A stretch of 64,000 nt of DNA from NCBI GenBank assembly GCA_015665415.1, contig JADFAE010000013.1, forward strand, positions 124,001 through 188,000. The letters are read 5' to 3'. The position numbers and the translations under genes are program-made. Under the pieces are notes generated by a model that made no database searches, was not told where the DNA came from, and was given only the letters and a program-made list of their open reading frames with translations. This document shows positions 24,854-32,554 of this stretch, piece after piece (the stretch's first letter is position 1; every line of letters starts with the position of its first letter). Source of the stretch: Roseobacter sp. GTDB lineage: Bacteria; Pseudomonadota; Alphaproteobacteria; Rhodobacterales; Rhodobacteraceae.

Positions 24854-25957
24854 TCAGCGCACTACAAATTCGGCGTGCAGCGCACCGGCGGCTTTCAGGC
24901 TTTTGAGAATATCGATCATATCCCGCGGGGACACACCCAAGGCATTGAGGCCTGCGACCACTTCCGACAGCGAGGTCGTTTCGCGGACTTCGGCCAGTTG
25001 AATGCCCTCTTCTTCATCGATGGCGGCGGTGGTGCGGGGCACCACAACGGTTTCGCCATCGGCAAAAGGATTGGGCTGTGACACCAGCGGTGCTTCTTCG
25101 ATCCGCAGGGTCAGATTGCCCTGGGCCACGGCAACTCGGGAAATGCGCACATCACTGCCCATCACGATGGTGCCAGAACGCTGATCCACAACCACCCGCG
25201 CCTTGCGCTGGGGTTCAACCAACAGGTTCTCCATCCGTCCCACCGCATGGGCGGTAGAGCGCGCATTGGTGCGTTTGATGTCGATCTCAACGGTGCCGGA
25301 ATCGCGCATCAAGGCAACGCCTCGGCCAAATTCATCGTTCACCGCGCGCTCAATACGCTCAGCGGTGGTGAAATCCGGCTCCCGCAGGGCCAGGCGCATG
25401 GTGGAGAGCGAGGACAGATCAAAATCGATCTCCCGCTCAACCCGTGCCCCCGATGGGATACCGCCAGAGGTGGGCACGCCCTGGGTGACGCTGGCGCCCT
25501 CGCCTTCGGCCACGGCCCCACCTGCCAGAATTGTGCCCTGTGCCACTGCGTAGATCTGGCCGTCAGCGGCATTCAACGGCGTCATGATCAGGGTGCCGCC
25601 CAGCAGGCTTTTGGAATCACCAATGGCGGAGACCGTGACATCCACGGTTCCGCCAACGCGCGCAAAGGGGGGCAGGGTTGCGGTCACAAAAACCGCCGCC
25701 ACGTTTTTGGGCCGGAACTGCTCACCGGTCACATTGACCCCAAGCCGTTCCAGAATATTGCTCATGATTTCCTCGGTGAAAGGTGAGTTGCGCAACCCAT
25801 CCCCGGTGCCGTTGAGACCCACCACAAGACCATAGCCAACCAGGTCATTGCCGCGCACCCCGTCGAATTCGACAAGATCCTTGAGCCGGATTGCGTTGGC
25901 CTGCGCCAGGGTTGGAAGCAACAGGCAGAGCGTCAGAAGGCGAAGGAATTTCATCAT
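24854..25957 (-). CDS. flgI: Flagellar P-ring protein FlgI
   Basis: FlgI forms the P ring in the periplasm around the rod. A signal peptide (about 20 residues ending in LAQA) precedes the mature protein that begins NAIRLKDLVEFDGVRGNDLVGYG-like, the family signature. GTG at 25960 and ATGs at 25957 and 25954 are possible starts; ATG 25957 overlaps the flgL stop and gives 367 residues. Last gene of motB-flgE-flgK-flgL-flgI; its chaperone flgA is in the other operon at 7418. Confidence 0.96.
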   Translation of the reverse strand: MMKFLRLLTLCLLLPTLAQANAIRLKDLVEFDGVRGNDLVGYGLVVGLNGTGDGLRNSPFTEEIMSNILERLGVNVTGEQFRPKNVAAVFVTATLPPFARVGGTVDVTVSAIGDSKSLLGGTLIMTPLNAADGQIYAVAQGTILAGGAVAEGEGASVTQGVPTSGGIPSGARVEREIDFDLSSLSTMRLALREPDFTTAERIERAVNDEFGRGVALMRDSGTVEIDIKRTNARSTAHAVGRMENLLVEPQRKARVVVDQRSGTIVMGSDVRISRVAVAQGNLTLRIEEAPLVSQPNPFADGETVVVPRTTAAIDEEEGIQLAEVRETTSLSEVVAGLNALGVSPRDMIDILKSLKAAGALHAEFVVR

Positions 25958-26961
25958 CACATAAACTTCACTAGGCTGAGTTGGGCGCTGCGCGCGGTCA
26001 CCGTATAAAGGATCTCCAGCTGAGTCTCTGTCGACTTCAGCTTGGAAGAGACCTCATACTGATCCGCCAAAACGATGTCATTGAACGCAAGACTGAGACT
26101 TGTTTTGGTGGCCTCATTGCGGGTGTTGACCCGTTCCAGCTGCGCCTCCATGAAACCAATATCAGCCTGAACGTTGATCAGCTTGTTGGTGCTATCGGCC
26201 ATTTCCGTAACGCTGGCGTTTGCCAGTTCCATCTTGGTGGCATCGGACAGTGCCAGCGATGGCTCGTCCAGCAGCGCAAGGATCGCATAGCTTTGCAATG
26301 TATGCGTCAGATCAGGATCATCTGCCCGAAGTGTCAGAGCCACGGTTTCACCATCCCCAATTTCAACCGGAGACATGTCGGTGGCAGACCCATTGTACAT
26401 TGCTGCATCAAAGCCGGTGGGATCCGCAAACCAGTCTTTGACTGCAGTGATAATGTCATTTGCATCTGTTAGACCGGCGGTCTCGCTCAACAATTCTGTC
26501 ATCATGACATCAGCACCATTCAGCGGCGAAGTCCCCGTTGCCGTACCTGCAAACAGGCTGCGTCCACCGGCCCAGCCATTGAGAGCGCTGATGGCACCAC
26601 TCAGCTGCAGCTCAGCTTCGGCAGAAAAACGTTCCGCGTCAGTCGTCGTCATCGTGGGGGAAACCGTAAGGATCGAATCCCGCAGTCCCTGTGTTCCCTC
26701 CTGAAGGCGGGCCAGGTTGGTCTGCATGCTCAGGGCAAACAACGTGGTTTCTTCGACAGCAACTGTCTGACTGGCAATCCGATTGAGACTACTCTCGATG
26801 TCAGCCAGATATGAAAAATCCCCCCCCAGTTCAGCGGTCAGGTTGGACTTCTTGCCCGTGGATACCTCTTCGGAGAGTGTGGCGAGATCCATGTTCAGCT
26901 CTGCATTCCGGTTACGCAGATAACTGTGGGTGGTCAGGTCACCGTAGGAAGTATAGATCAT
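25957..26961 (-). CDS. flgL: Hook-filament junction protein FlgL (HAP3)
   Basis: FlgL links hook to filament. The 334-residue protein has flagellin-like helical ends: N-terminal SYGDLTTHSYLRNRNAELN and LATLSEEVSTGKKSNL, and a C-terminal helix region beginning LINVQADIGFMEAQLERV. It starts immediately after the flgK stop with no gap and overlaps flgI, so the three are one translational block. Confidence 0.92.
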   Translation of the reverse strand: MIYTSYGDLTTHSYLRNRNAELNMDLATLSEEVSTGKKSNLTAELGGDFSYLADIESSLNRIASQTVAVEETTLFALSMQTNLARLQEGTQGLRDSILTVSPTMTTTDAERFSAEAELQLSGAISALNGWAGGRSLFAGTATGTSPLNGADVMMTELLSETAGLTDANDIITAVKDWFADPTGFDAAMYNGSATDMSPVEIGDGETVALTLRADDPDLTHTLQSYAILALLDEPSLALSDATKMELANASVTEMADSTNKLINVQADIGFMEAQLERVNTRNEATKTSLSLAFNDIVLADQYEVSSKLKSTETQLEILYTVTARSAQLSLVKFM

Positions 26962-28410
26962 TTATGTAATCCCCAGAAGAGTTTGCAGCATTTCATCGAC
27001 CGCCGCCAGCATCTTGGCGTTTGCCGCATAGGCGTTCTCGATGACCATCAGGTTCTGCAGTTCACCATCCGAGTCGACCCCAAGGGCCAACTCTGCCTGT
27101 GCCATTTCGGTATAGCTGGTGGCTGTAAAACTCAGCGTGTTGTTGGTGCTGTCACTGTCGCGCGCAAAACGGGACATCACCGAGGCACTTAGCGTGGTGA
27201 GATCCGAAGAAATGGTCCCCAGTTTGATTGTCGAGACTGTCCGATTCTCGGAAATGGCATCGGCATAAGCAATCAACTGGCTGCCATCGCCGGGGTCCCC
27301 GGAGGCGGCAGCATAAAGACCGTCACGAAACCGCCAGGTTTCCGCCTGGCCATCCATTGCAACCAGATCGTTCAGTTCCAGTCGGGCCGAAATCCCGACG
27401 ATGTCGGTTGGATCATAAAAGCCACCGTCATCAGTAAAGATCCCGGCATCAGTGACGCCAATGGTGGCGTCCAGAGCCGGATCCTGAAAGCGTTCGATCA
27501 AATCGGCTGCCAATGCATCAAGGTCGTTCTGCGCCTCAACTGCGGCATTGTCGCGAATGTCGAACTGCGCCACCAAAGTGCCGCCTCGCAGAGGACCCGT
27601 CGAAGAGGTGTCGATCGCCTTGCCATTAATTTCCAGCCCTGACAGCAAACCGTTGTCGAGCGTCATATGAGGCTCAATGTTGCGATTGGCATCAAAGGTT
27701 ATTTCCGACGCCTTACCATCCAGCAAGGCCACGCCCCCCACCGAGTAGAGTGCCACCCGACCCTGATCGCGTTGAACGACATTGACCGGAATCATCGCGT
27801 TCACCGAATCGATCAATAGATCGCGCTGATCTTCCATTGCTGTGGTGGACGTGCCGGCAGCCTGGGACACAACGATCCGGGCGTTGAGCTTCTCAATTTC
27901 CTTCAGCTGGTCGTTGAGGTTGTCGACCTGAACATCAATGGAGGTATCGGCCGCGACACGTTGCTTGTTCAGACCGTCAGCCGCGTTGGTGATCGATTGA
28001 ACAACCAGATCCGCCTGAACTGCAAGATCATGCAGGCGTTCGGTTGAATCCGGGCGCGAAATCGCTTCCACCAGAGCGGCATCAAAGTTCGAGATCTGCG
28101 CCGTTATCGAAGTCTCGTCATCCACGGTCCCGACAAGACCAGACATGACAGAATAGAAATCGGCATAGACTTGGGTTTTGAGATATTCAGCCTCGGCCTG
28201 ACGGGCCGAGGACTGCAACGCCGGGTCAACCCGGCGTTGGATACCGTCAACGCTGACTCCCCCAGTATTGGCGCTGGTGGAGAGGTTCAACATCTGGGCA
28301 GAGTAGCCTGGCGTCAACGCATTTGCCAGGTTCTCCGAAGTTACTTGGGACAGTCGCGCATTTGCGGTCAGCCCCGACATTGCGGAGTTTAGTGCACTTG
28401 TGATGGACAT
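26962..28410 (-). CDS. flgK: Hook-filament junction protein FlgK (HAP1)
   Basis: FlgK caps the hook before the filament. The 482-residue protein starts with the axial-protein motif SGLTANARLSQVTSENLANALTPGY-type region and ends with ENAYAANAKMLAAVDEMLQTLLGIT, the FlgK C-terminus. It has long helical segments at 60-200 and a variable centre. It lies 44 bases downstream of flgE and directly abuts flgL. Confidence 0.95.
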   Translation of the reverse strand: MSITSALNSAMSGLTANARLSQVTSENLANALTPGYSAQMLNLSTSANTGGVSVDGIQRRVDPALQSSARQAEAEYLKTQVYADFYSVMSGLVGTVDDETSITAQISNFDAALVEAISRPDSTERLHDLAVQADLVVQSITNAADGLNKQRVAADTSIDVQVDNLNDQLKEIEKLNARIVVSQAAGTSTTAMEDQRDLLIDSVNAMIPVNVVQRDQGRVALYSVGGVALLDGKASEITFDANRNIEPHMTLDNGLLSGLEINGKAIDTSSTGPLRGGTLVAQFDIRDNAAVEAQNDLDALAADLIERFQDPALDATIGVTDAGIFTDDGGFYDPTDIVGISARLELNDLVAMDGQAETWRFRDGLYAAASGDPGDGSQLIAYADAISENRTVSTIKLGTISSDLTTLSASVMSRFARDSDSTNNTLSFTATSYTEMAQAELALGVDSDGELQNLMVIENAYAANAKMLAAVDEMLQTLLGIT

Positions 28411-28454
28411 GTCAGGCAGCTCTTTCTAAGCATTTATCGAGGTATCAGCGATGT

Positions 28455-29756
28455 TTATCGCTTGATGTTGGTGGTTTCCTGCAGCATCTCATCAACAGTC
28501 TGGATCACCTTGGCGTTGGACGAATAGGCCCGCTGCGTCTTGATCATATCCGTCAATTCAGTCGCAACATCGGTGGCGGATTCCTCACGCGCATAAGAGG
28601 CAATTTCACCAGTTGGTCCATCACCCGCATCCCACAGGAAATAGGATCCACTTTGCGACGAGGGCAGATAGGTCTGCTGATCCAGCGCCGTCAGGCCGTT
28701 TTGATTGGGAACATCCACCAGCGGCACCTTAAAGAGAATGCGGCTGGCACCCGAATCGTAGTTGGCACGTACATAGCCCTGGGCGTCCACTTCGATGCCA
28801 ACCATGGTCCCCACTTCATTCCCGTCTTTGGTGATCGAGGCCGGTGCAAAGGTGTCTGACAGCTGCGTGAACCCATCACTTTCGCCAATCATGCCAAGGT
28901 TGATTTCCATCGGACCACCGTCGACATTGACCACGACGCTACCCGTCGTGGCATCATAGGCCCCACCGGTGACTGCTGCGACTGCAGCCAGAGAGCCACC
29001 CGCGGTCCGGCTGTCGTCAAAGGTCATGGTATATTCCCCGATCACAGCGCCGCCAGAGGCACTATCGGTGATCTGCATCGTCCATTCGTTGGAAGAGCCT
29101 GCGCCTGGAACCGTTGGCGTGAAGGAGATGTCCAAGGTCTGTGAACTGCCCAGGTTGTCGTAATATTCAACCGTCAGAGACTCAACATTGCCAGCGGAGC
29201 CCGCCTCGGTTGAGGTCGCAGGCAGGTTCACCCCCATCGAAATCTCGGTGGTTGGCTCCCCAGTCAGCTGGTTCATGTTGTACTGTACAGGTTCCAGGCC
29301 TTCAGCTGTATCGCGTGGACCATCTGAGACGGTACCATCTGGCTCGGCCGGCCAACCCAGCAGAACCAGACCGGATTCCGTGGTCAGATAGCCATCAGCA
29401 TTGGTTCGGAAAGACCCGGTTGTGGTCAGCTTCATGGTTGGAGAACCATTGCCTGCTTCCACTTCGGTCAAAGAGGCCACGGGCAGCATCCCGCGCTCGG
29501 TCACTGCCAAGTCGGTCGCATTCGTAGTGCCCACCAGGGGGCCCCGCTCATCGATCAGGCGCACATTGCTGGAGCTCACGCCACCAGCTGTGTAAGTCCC
29601 GCCGGAAGACCCGACAACCATGGATTGGAAATCTGTCTGAACCCGCTTGTAGCCACTTGTGGAGGAGTTCGCGATATTGTCCGAAATTGCGGCCAATGAG
29701 CTCGCATTTGCACTCAATCCGGAGACACCGGCATTCAGGGCGGAGGAAATGGTCAT
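28455..29756 (-). CDS. flgE: Flagellar hook protein FlgE
   Basis: Main hook subunit. The frame extends upstream to 29873, but ATG 29756 with AAAGGCG upstream gives 433 residues starting MTISSALNAGVSGL, the typical FlgE opening. The N-terminal SDNIANSSTSGYKRV motif and C-terminal EMIKTQRAYSSNAKVIQTVDEM-type motif (here TDMIKTQRAYSSNAK) flank the variable hook body. Preceded by a CtrA-like box overlapping a nested hairpin at 29813-29858. Confidence 0.95.
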   Translation of the reverse strand: MTISSALNAGVSGLSANASSLAAISDNIANSSTSGYKRVQTDFQSMVVGSSGGTYTAGGVSSSNVRLIDERGPLVGTTNATDLAVTERGMLPVASLTEVEAGNGSPTMKLTTTGSFRTNADGYLTTESGLVLLGWPAEPDGTVSDGPRDTAEGLEPVQYNMNQLTGEPTTEISMGVNLPATSTEAGSAGNVESLTVEYYDNLGSSQTLDISFTPTVPGAGSSNEWTMQITDSASGGAVIGEYTMTFDDSRTAGGSLAAVAAVTGGAYDATTGSVVVNVDGGPMEINLGMIGESDGFTQLSDTFAPASITKDGNEVGTMVGIEVDAQGYVRANYDSGASRILFKVPLVDVPNQNGLTALDQQTYLPSSQSGSYFLWDAGDGPTGEIASYAREESATDVATELTDMIKTQRAYSSNAKVIQTVDEMLQETTNIKR

Positions 29757-29812
29757 GTTGCGCCTTTCTGCTGCAATAAGTCCTTCTGGAGCAACAGGTA
29801 GCGCATCAGCAC

Positions 29813-29827
29813 TTAACGGGCGGCTAA
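29813..29827 (-). promoter_or_regulatory. CtrA-type box, one mismatch, upstream of flgE
   Basis: TTAA (29813-29816), seven bases (CGGGCGG), CTAA (29824-29827). It lies 57 bases from the flgE start and within the 124-base gap between motB and flgE, implying an internal promoter in the motB-flgI unit. Confidence 0.6.
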
Positions 29828-29858
29828 CAGATAAAATGCAATTCATCTGACGCCGCCC
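29818..29858 (-). other. Nested hairpin between motB and flgE
   Basis: Outer stem GGGCGGC (29818-29824) with GCCGCCC (29852-29858); inner stem CAGAT (29828-29832) with ATCTG (29845-29849). No T-run follows on either strand. It may be an attenuator or mRNA processing site setting the ratio of MotB to hook proteins. Confidence 0.5.
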
Positions 29859-29880
29859 TGGGGTAGATTTCACACAGCAC

Positions 29881-30714
29881 TCACTCGCGCAAAAGGACGA
29901 TTTCGACCCGGTTATTGCGAACAGCCATTGGGTTATTCGCTGCCAGCTTGCGGTCTGCGTGACCAGTGATCCGGTGAATTCGACTGGATTTCATGCCACC
30001 TGATTCGAGCAGGGTCCGGGCAATATTTGCCCGCTCATGCGACATTTCCCAAACCGGGTTCTGTGCCAGCACCACCGGCTGCGACTGAATATGGCCACTA
30101 ATCGCGATATCATTGGTCACACTTGCACTGACCCGTGCAACCATACGCACCAGATCCCTGAACAAGGGTGTCGGCTCTGCACTGCCCGGCGCAAACAGAG
30201 ATACGCCATCGGTCTCGAACAGCTCGATGATCAGGCCTTCATCCGATACGCGGGTGACAATGTGGCGCGCCATTTCGACCGAAACCATGCTTTCGCCACC
30301 GCGGCCCTGAAGCTGCTCTTCGATCGCGCGAAACTTGGTATCTTCCTCGGCCTGCTCGGCATCGCTGACACCGGTTTCACCCTGCGCCTTTTGGGCATCC
30401 ATCGGATTGACATCAGAGGCACCGGTGCCGGACTGGGGCTGAATGTCTTCGGTAAACATGCTGTCGCCCTGGAAGGCCCCATTGCCGCCACCCGAAATCC
30501 GACTCAGCGGAATGGAGGGCGAGAAATAATCCGCCAGACCTTTGCGTTGCTTCTCTGTCGTTGCGTTCAACAGCCACATCAACAAGAAGAACGCCATCAT
30601 GGCTGTCACAAAGTCCGCATAGGCCACCTTCCAGGCACCCCCATGGTGGCCACCGCCACCTGAGACTTTTTTCTTCTTGATGATAATAGGCGCCAAATTC
30701 CCTTGTGCGCTCAT
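29881..30714 (-). CDS. motB: Flagellar motor stator protein MotB
   Basis: MotB anchors the stator to peptidoglycan and carries the proton-binding aspartate. ATG 30714 with GGTGG upstream gives 277 residues; an earlier GTG at 30726 would add four. Membrane helix at about 30-50 contains Asp34 in the AYADFVTAMMAFFLL motif. The C-terminal OmpA-like domain is visible with SGHIQSQP and the closing SSRIHRITGHADRK and NNRVEIVLL segments. It starts the hook operon and is separated from motA by 12 kb. Confidence 0.95.
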   Translation of the reverse strand: MSAQGNLAPIIIKKKKVSGGGGHHGGAWKVAYADFVTAMMAFFLLMWLLNATTEKQRKGLADYFSPSIPLSRISGGGNGAFQGDSMFTEDIQPQSGTGASDVNPMDAQKAQGETGVSDAEQAEEDTKFRAIEEQLQGRGGESMVSVEMARHIVTRVSDEGLIIELFETDGVSLFAPGSAEPTPLFRDLVRMVARVSASVTNDIAISGHIQSQPVVLAQNPVWEMSHERANIARTLLESGGMKSSRIHRITGHADRKLAANNPMAVRNNRVEIVLLRE

Positions 30715-30762
30715 ATCCACCACCACTAATTTTCACCCACTAAAGGGTTATCAGGTGGGGTC

Positions 30763-30777
30763 TTAATTGGCGCTTAA
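30763..30777 (-). promoter_or_regulatory. Perfect CtrA box upstream of motB
   Basis: TTAA-TTGGCGC-TTAA, exact spacing of seven, 49 bases before the motB start. Two further TTAA words follow at 30781-30784 and 30797-30800, so four half-sites lie within 38 bases. CtrA controls flagellar genes in Rhodobacterales. Confidence 0.7.
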
Positions 30778-30874
30778 CAGTTAAACTTGCCGGCAGTTAA
30801 GACATCTAAAAGGAAGGTTTGCGGCCAATTTTGTGGCCACAATGGCTGCATTCCAGTTAATCAAAGGCAAAGGT

Positions 30875-30908
30875 CCCTACCCCCGGGGAACAAAATCCGG
30901 GGGTAGGG
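30875..30908 (-). terminator. Terminator-like hairpin after the DmdB-like gene
   Basis: CCCTACCCCCGG (30875-30886) pairs perfectly with CCGGGGGTAGGG (30897-30908), five bases past the stop codon on the minus strand. The tract beyond is ACCTTTGCCTTTGATT, only moderately T-rich. Confidence 0.75.
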
Positions 30909-30913
30909 CTGTT

Positions 30914-32533
30914 TCAGCTGTCCAGCAGGATATCACCAAACGATTCGCGCAGTTTGTTCTTCAAAACCTTGCCGGTTCCCCCCAAAGGCAGTTCAGTCAC
31001 AAAGACCACCCTGTCAGGAATCTGCCAGCTGGCCACTTTGCCCTCATAGTGAGAGAGCAACGACTCTTCGGTCAGTTCGCTGTCCGATTTGATCGCAATC
31101 AGCACCGGACGCTCGTCCCATTTGGGATGCTGGGCAGCAATTGCAGCGGCCTGGGCAACCTGCGGATGTGACATAGCGATATCTTCCAACTCAACGGTCG
31201 AGATCCATTCGCCACCGGATTTGATGATATCCTTGGAGCGGTCGCGGATAATCATATAGCCATCCGGATCGATGGTGGCGACATCGCCGGTGTCAAACCA
31301 GCCATCCATGGTCAGCGCGCTGTTGTCCTGGCCAAAATAGGTATCAATGATCCAGTGGCCGCGGATCTGCAGCTCTCCCTGTGTCGCACCGTCTTCGGGC
31401 AGCACATGCCCGGCTTCATCCACAATGCGCAGCTCCACCCCGTAAGGAGGACGTCCCTGGCCCTCGCGGATGGCGCCCTTTTCGGTGTCTGACAGGTCAT
31501 TGTGCTTTTGCAAAAGCTGATTCAGCGTGCCCAATGGGCTGGTTTCCGTCATGCCCCAGGCGTGGATCAGATCAACACCGTATTTGTCTCGGAAGGCCGG
31601 GATCATCACCGTTGGCAGCGCCGAGCCGCCCACAACGGTACGGGTCAGGCTTTCGGCTTTGCTGCCGGTTTTCTCTAGTGCCTGCAGCAATCCCATCCAG
31701 ATGGTTGGGACGCCCAGCGCCAGAGTCACCTGCTCGCCATCAATCAGCTTGACCAGGCTTTCGCCATCCAGGTTCGGTCCCGGCAGCACCAGTTTGGCAC
31801 CAACCGCTGCCGCGATATAGGGCACACCCCAGGCGTTGACGTGGAACATCGGCACCACCGCCATGACCGTATCCCGGGCCGCAATCGCCAGGCCGTCCGG
31901 CTGGTTGCCACCCAGGGAATGCAGAACCGTGGTGCGGTGGGTATATTGCACACCCTTTGGATTACCGGTGGTACCAGAGGTGTAGCACAGGCTGGACGGC
32001 ATGTTTTCTTCCAGCTCCGGCCAGCTGTAATCCTCACCCTCTGCCGCAATCAGCTCATCAAAGAACAGAATGCCCGGCACCGCCGCTGCGGCGGCCTCAT
32101 CGAGTGGTCCCATCAGTACGATATGTTTAAGCGTCTTGAAGTGCTCTTTCAGTTTCCCAACAGCGGAAACAAAGGTCGCATCAATAAAAAGAACCTGATC
32201 CTCTGCGTGATTGATGATGTAGATCAGCTGCTCCGGCTTCAAGCGCGGGTTGATGGTGTGGCAGATCATGCCTGCACCGGCGACGCCAAAGTAGATCTCC
32301 AGATGCCGTCGGTTGTTCCAGGCAATGGTGCCGCAACGCTCGCCTTGGGACACACCCAGACGTTCCAGGGCCGCGGCCAACTTGCGCGCGTTTGTGTCGA
32401 TTTCACCCCAGTTTGAATGCACCACCTCGCCCGAGGTCTCAACCGAAGTCACCGTGGTTTCGCTGTGATATCGACCCGCATGTTCAATCAATGAACTGAT
32501 GGTCAGCGATTTGTGCATCATTTTGCCAAGCAT
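30914..32533 (-). CDS. dmdB: Acyl-CoA ligase, 3-methylmercaptopropionyl-CoA ligase (DmdB)-like
   Basis: ATP-dependent acyl-CoA synthetase of the ANL family. Starting at ATG 32533 it is 539 residues, the length of the Ruegeria DmdB enzymes that activate methylmercaptopropionate from DMSP demethylation. Motifs: P-loop YTSGTTGNPKG (184-194), the HAWGMTETSPLGT region, GWFDTGD, and the hinge and catalytic-lysine end (IIRDRSKDIIKSGGEWIS and GTGKVLKNKLR). The opening MLGKMM... with TIAWNNRRHLEIYFGV strongly resembles DmdB as I remember it. A medium-chain fatty acid ligase remains possible. Co-directional with the GMC oxidoreductase 21 bases upstream. Confidence 0.75.
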   Translation of the reverse strand: MLGKMMHKSLTISSLIEHAGRYHSETTVTSVETSGEVVHSNWGEIDTNARKLAAALERLGVSQGERCGTIAWNNRRHLEIYFGVAGAGMICHTINPRLKPEQLIYIINHAEDQVLFIDATFVSAVGKLKEHFKTLKHIVLMGPLDEAAAAAVPGILFFDELIAAEGEDYSWPELEENMPSSLCYTSGTTGNPKGVQYTHRTTVLHSLGGNQPDGLAIAARDTVMAVVPMFHVNAWGVPYIAAAVGAKLVLPGPNLDGESLVKLIDGEQVTLALGVPTIWMGLLQALEKTGSKAESLTRTVVGGSALPTVMIPAFRDKYGVDLIHAWGMTETSPLGTLNQLLQKHNDLSDTEKGAIREGQGRPPYGVELRIVDEAGHVLPEDGATQGELQIRGHWIIDTYFGQDNSALTMDGWFDTGDVATIDPDGYMIIRDRSKDIIKSGGEWISTVELEDIAMSHPQVAQAAAIAAQHPKWDERPVLIAIKSDSELTEESLLSHYEGKVASWQIPDRVVFVTELPLGGTGKVLKNKLRESFGDILLDS

Positions 32534-32554
32534 ATCAGCCTGTCTCCTCAAAAA

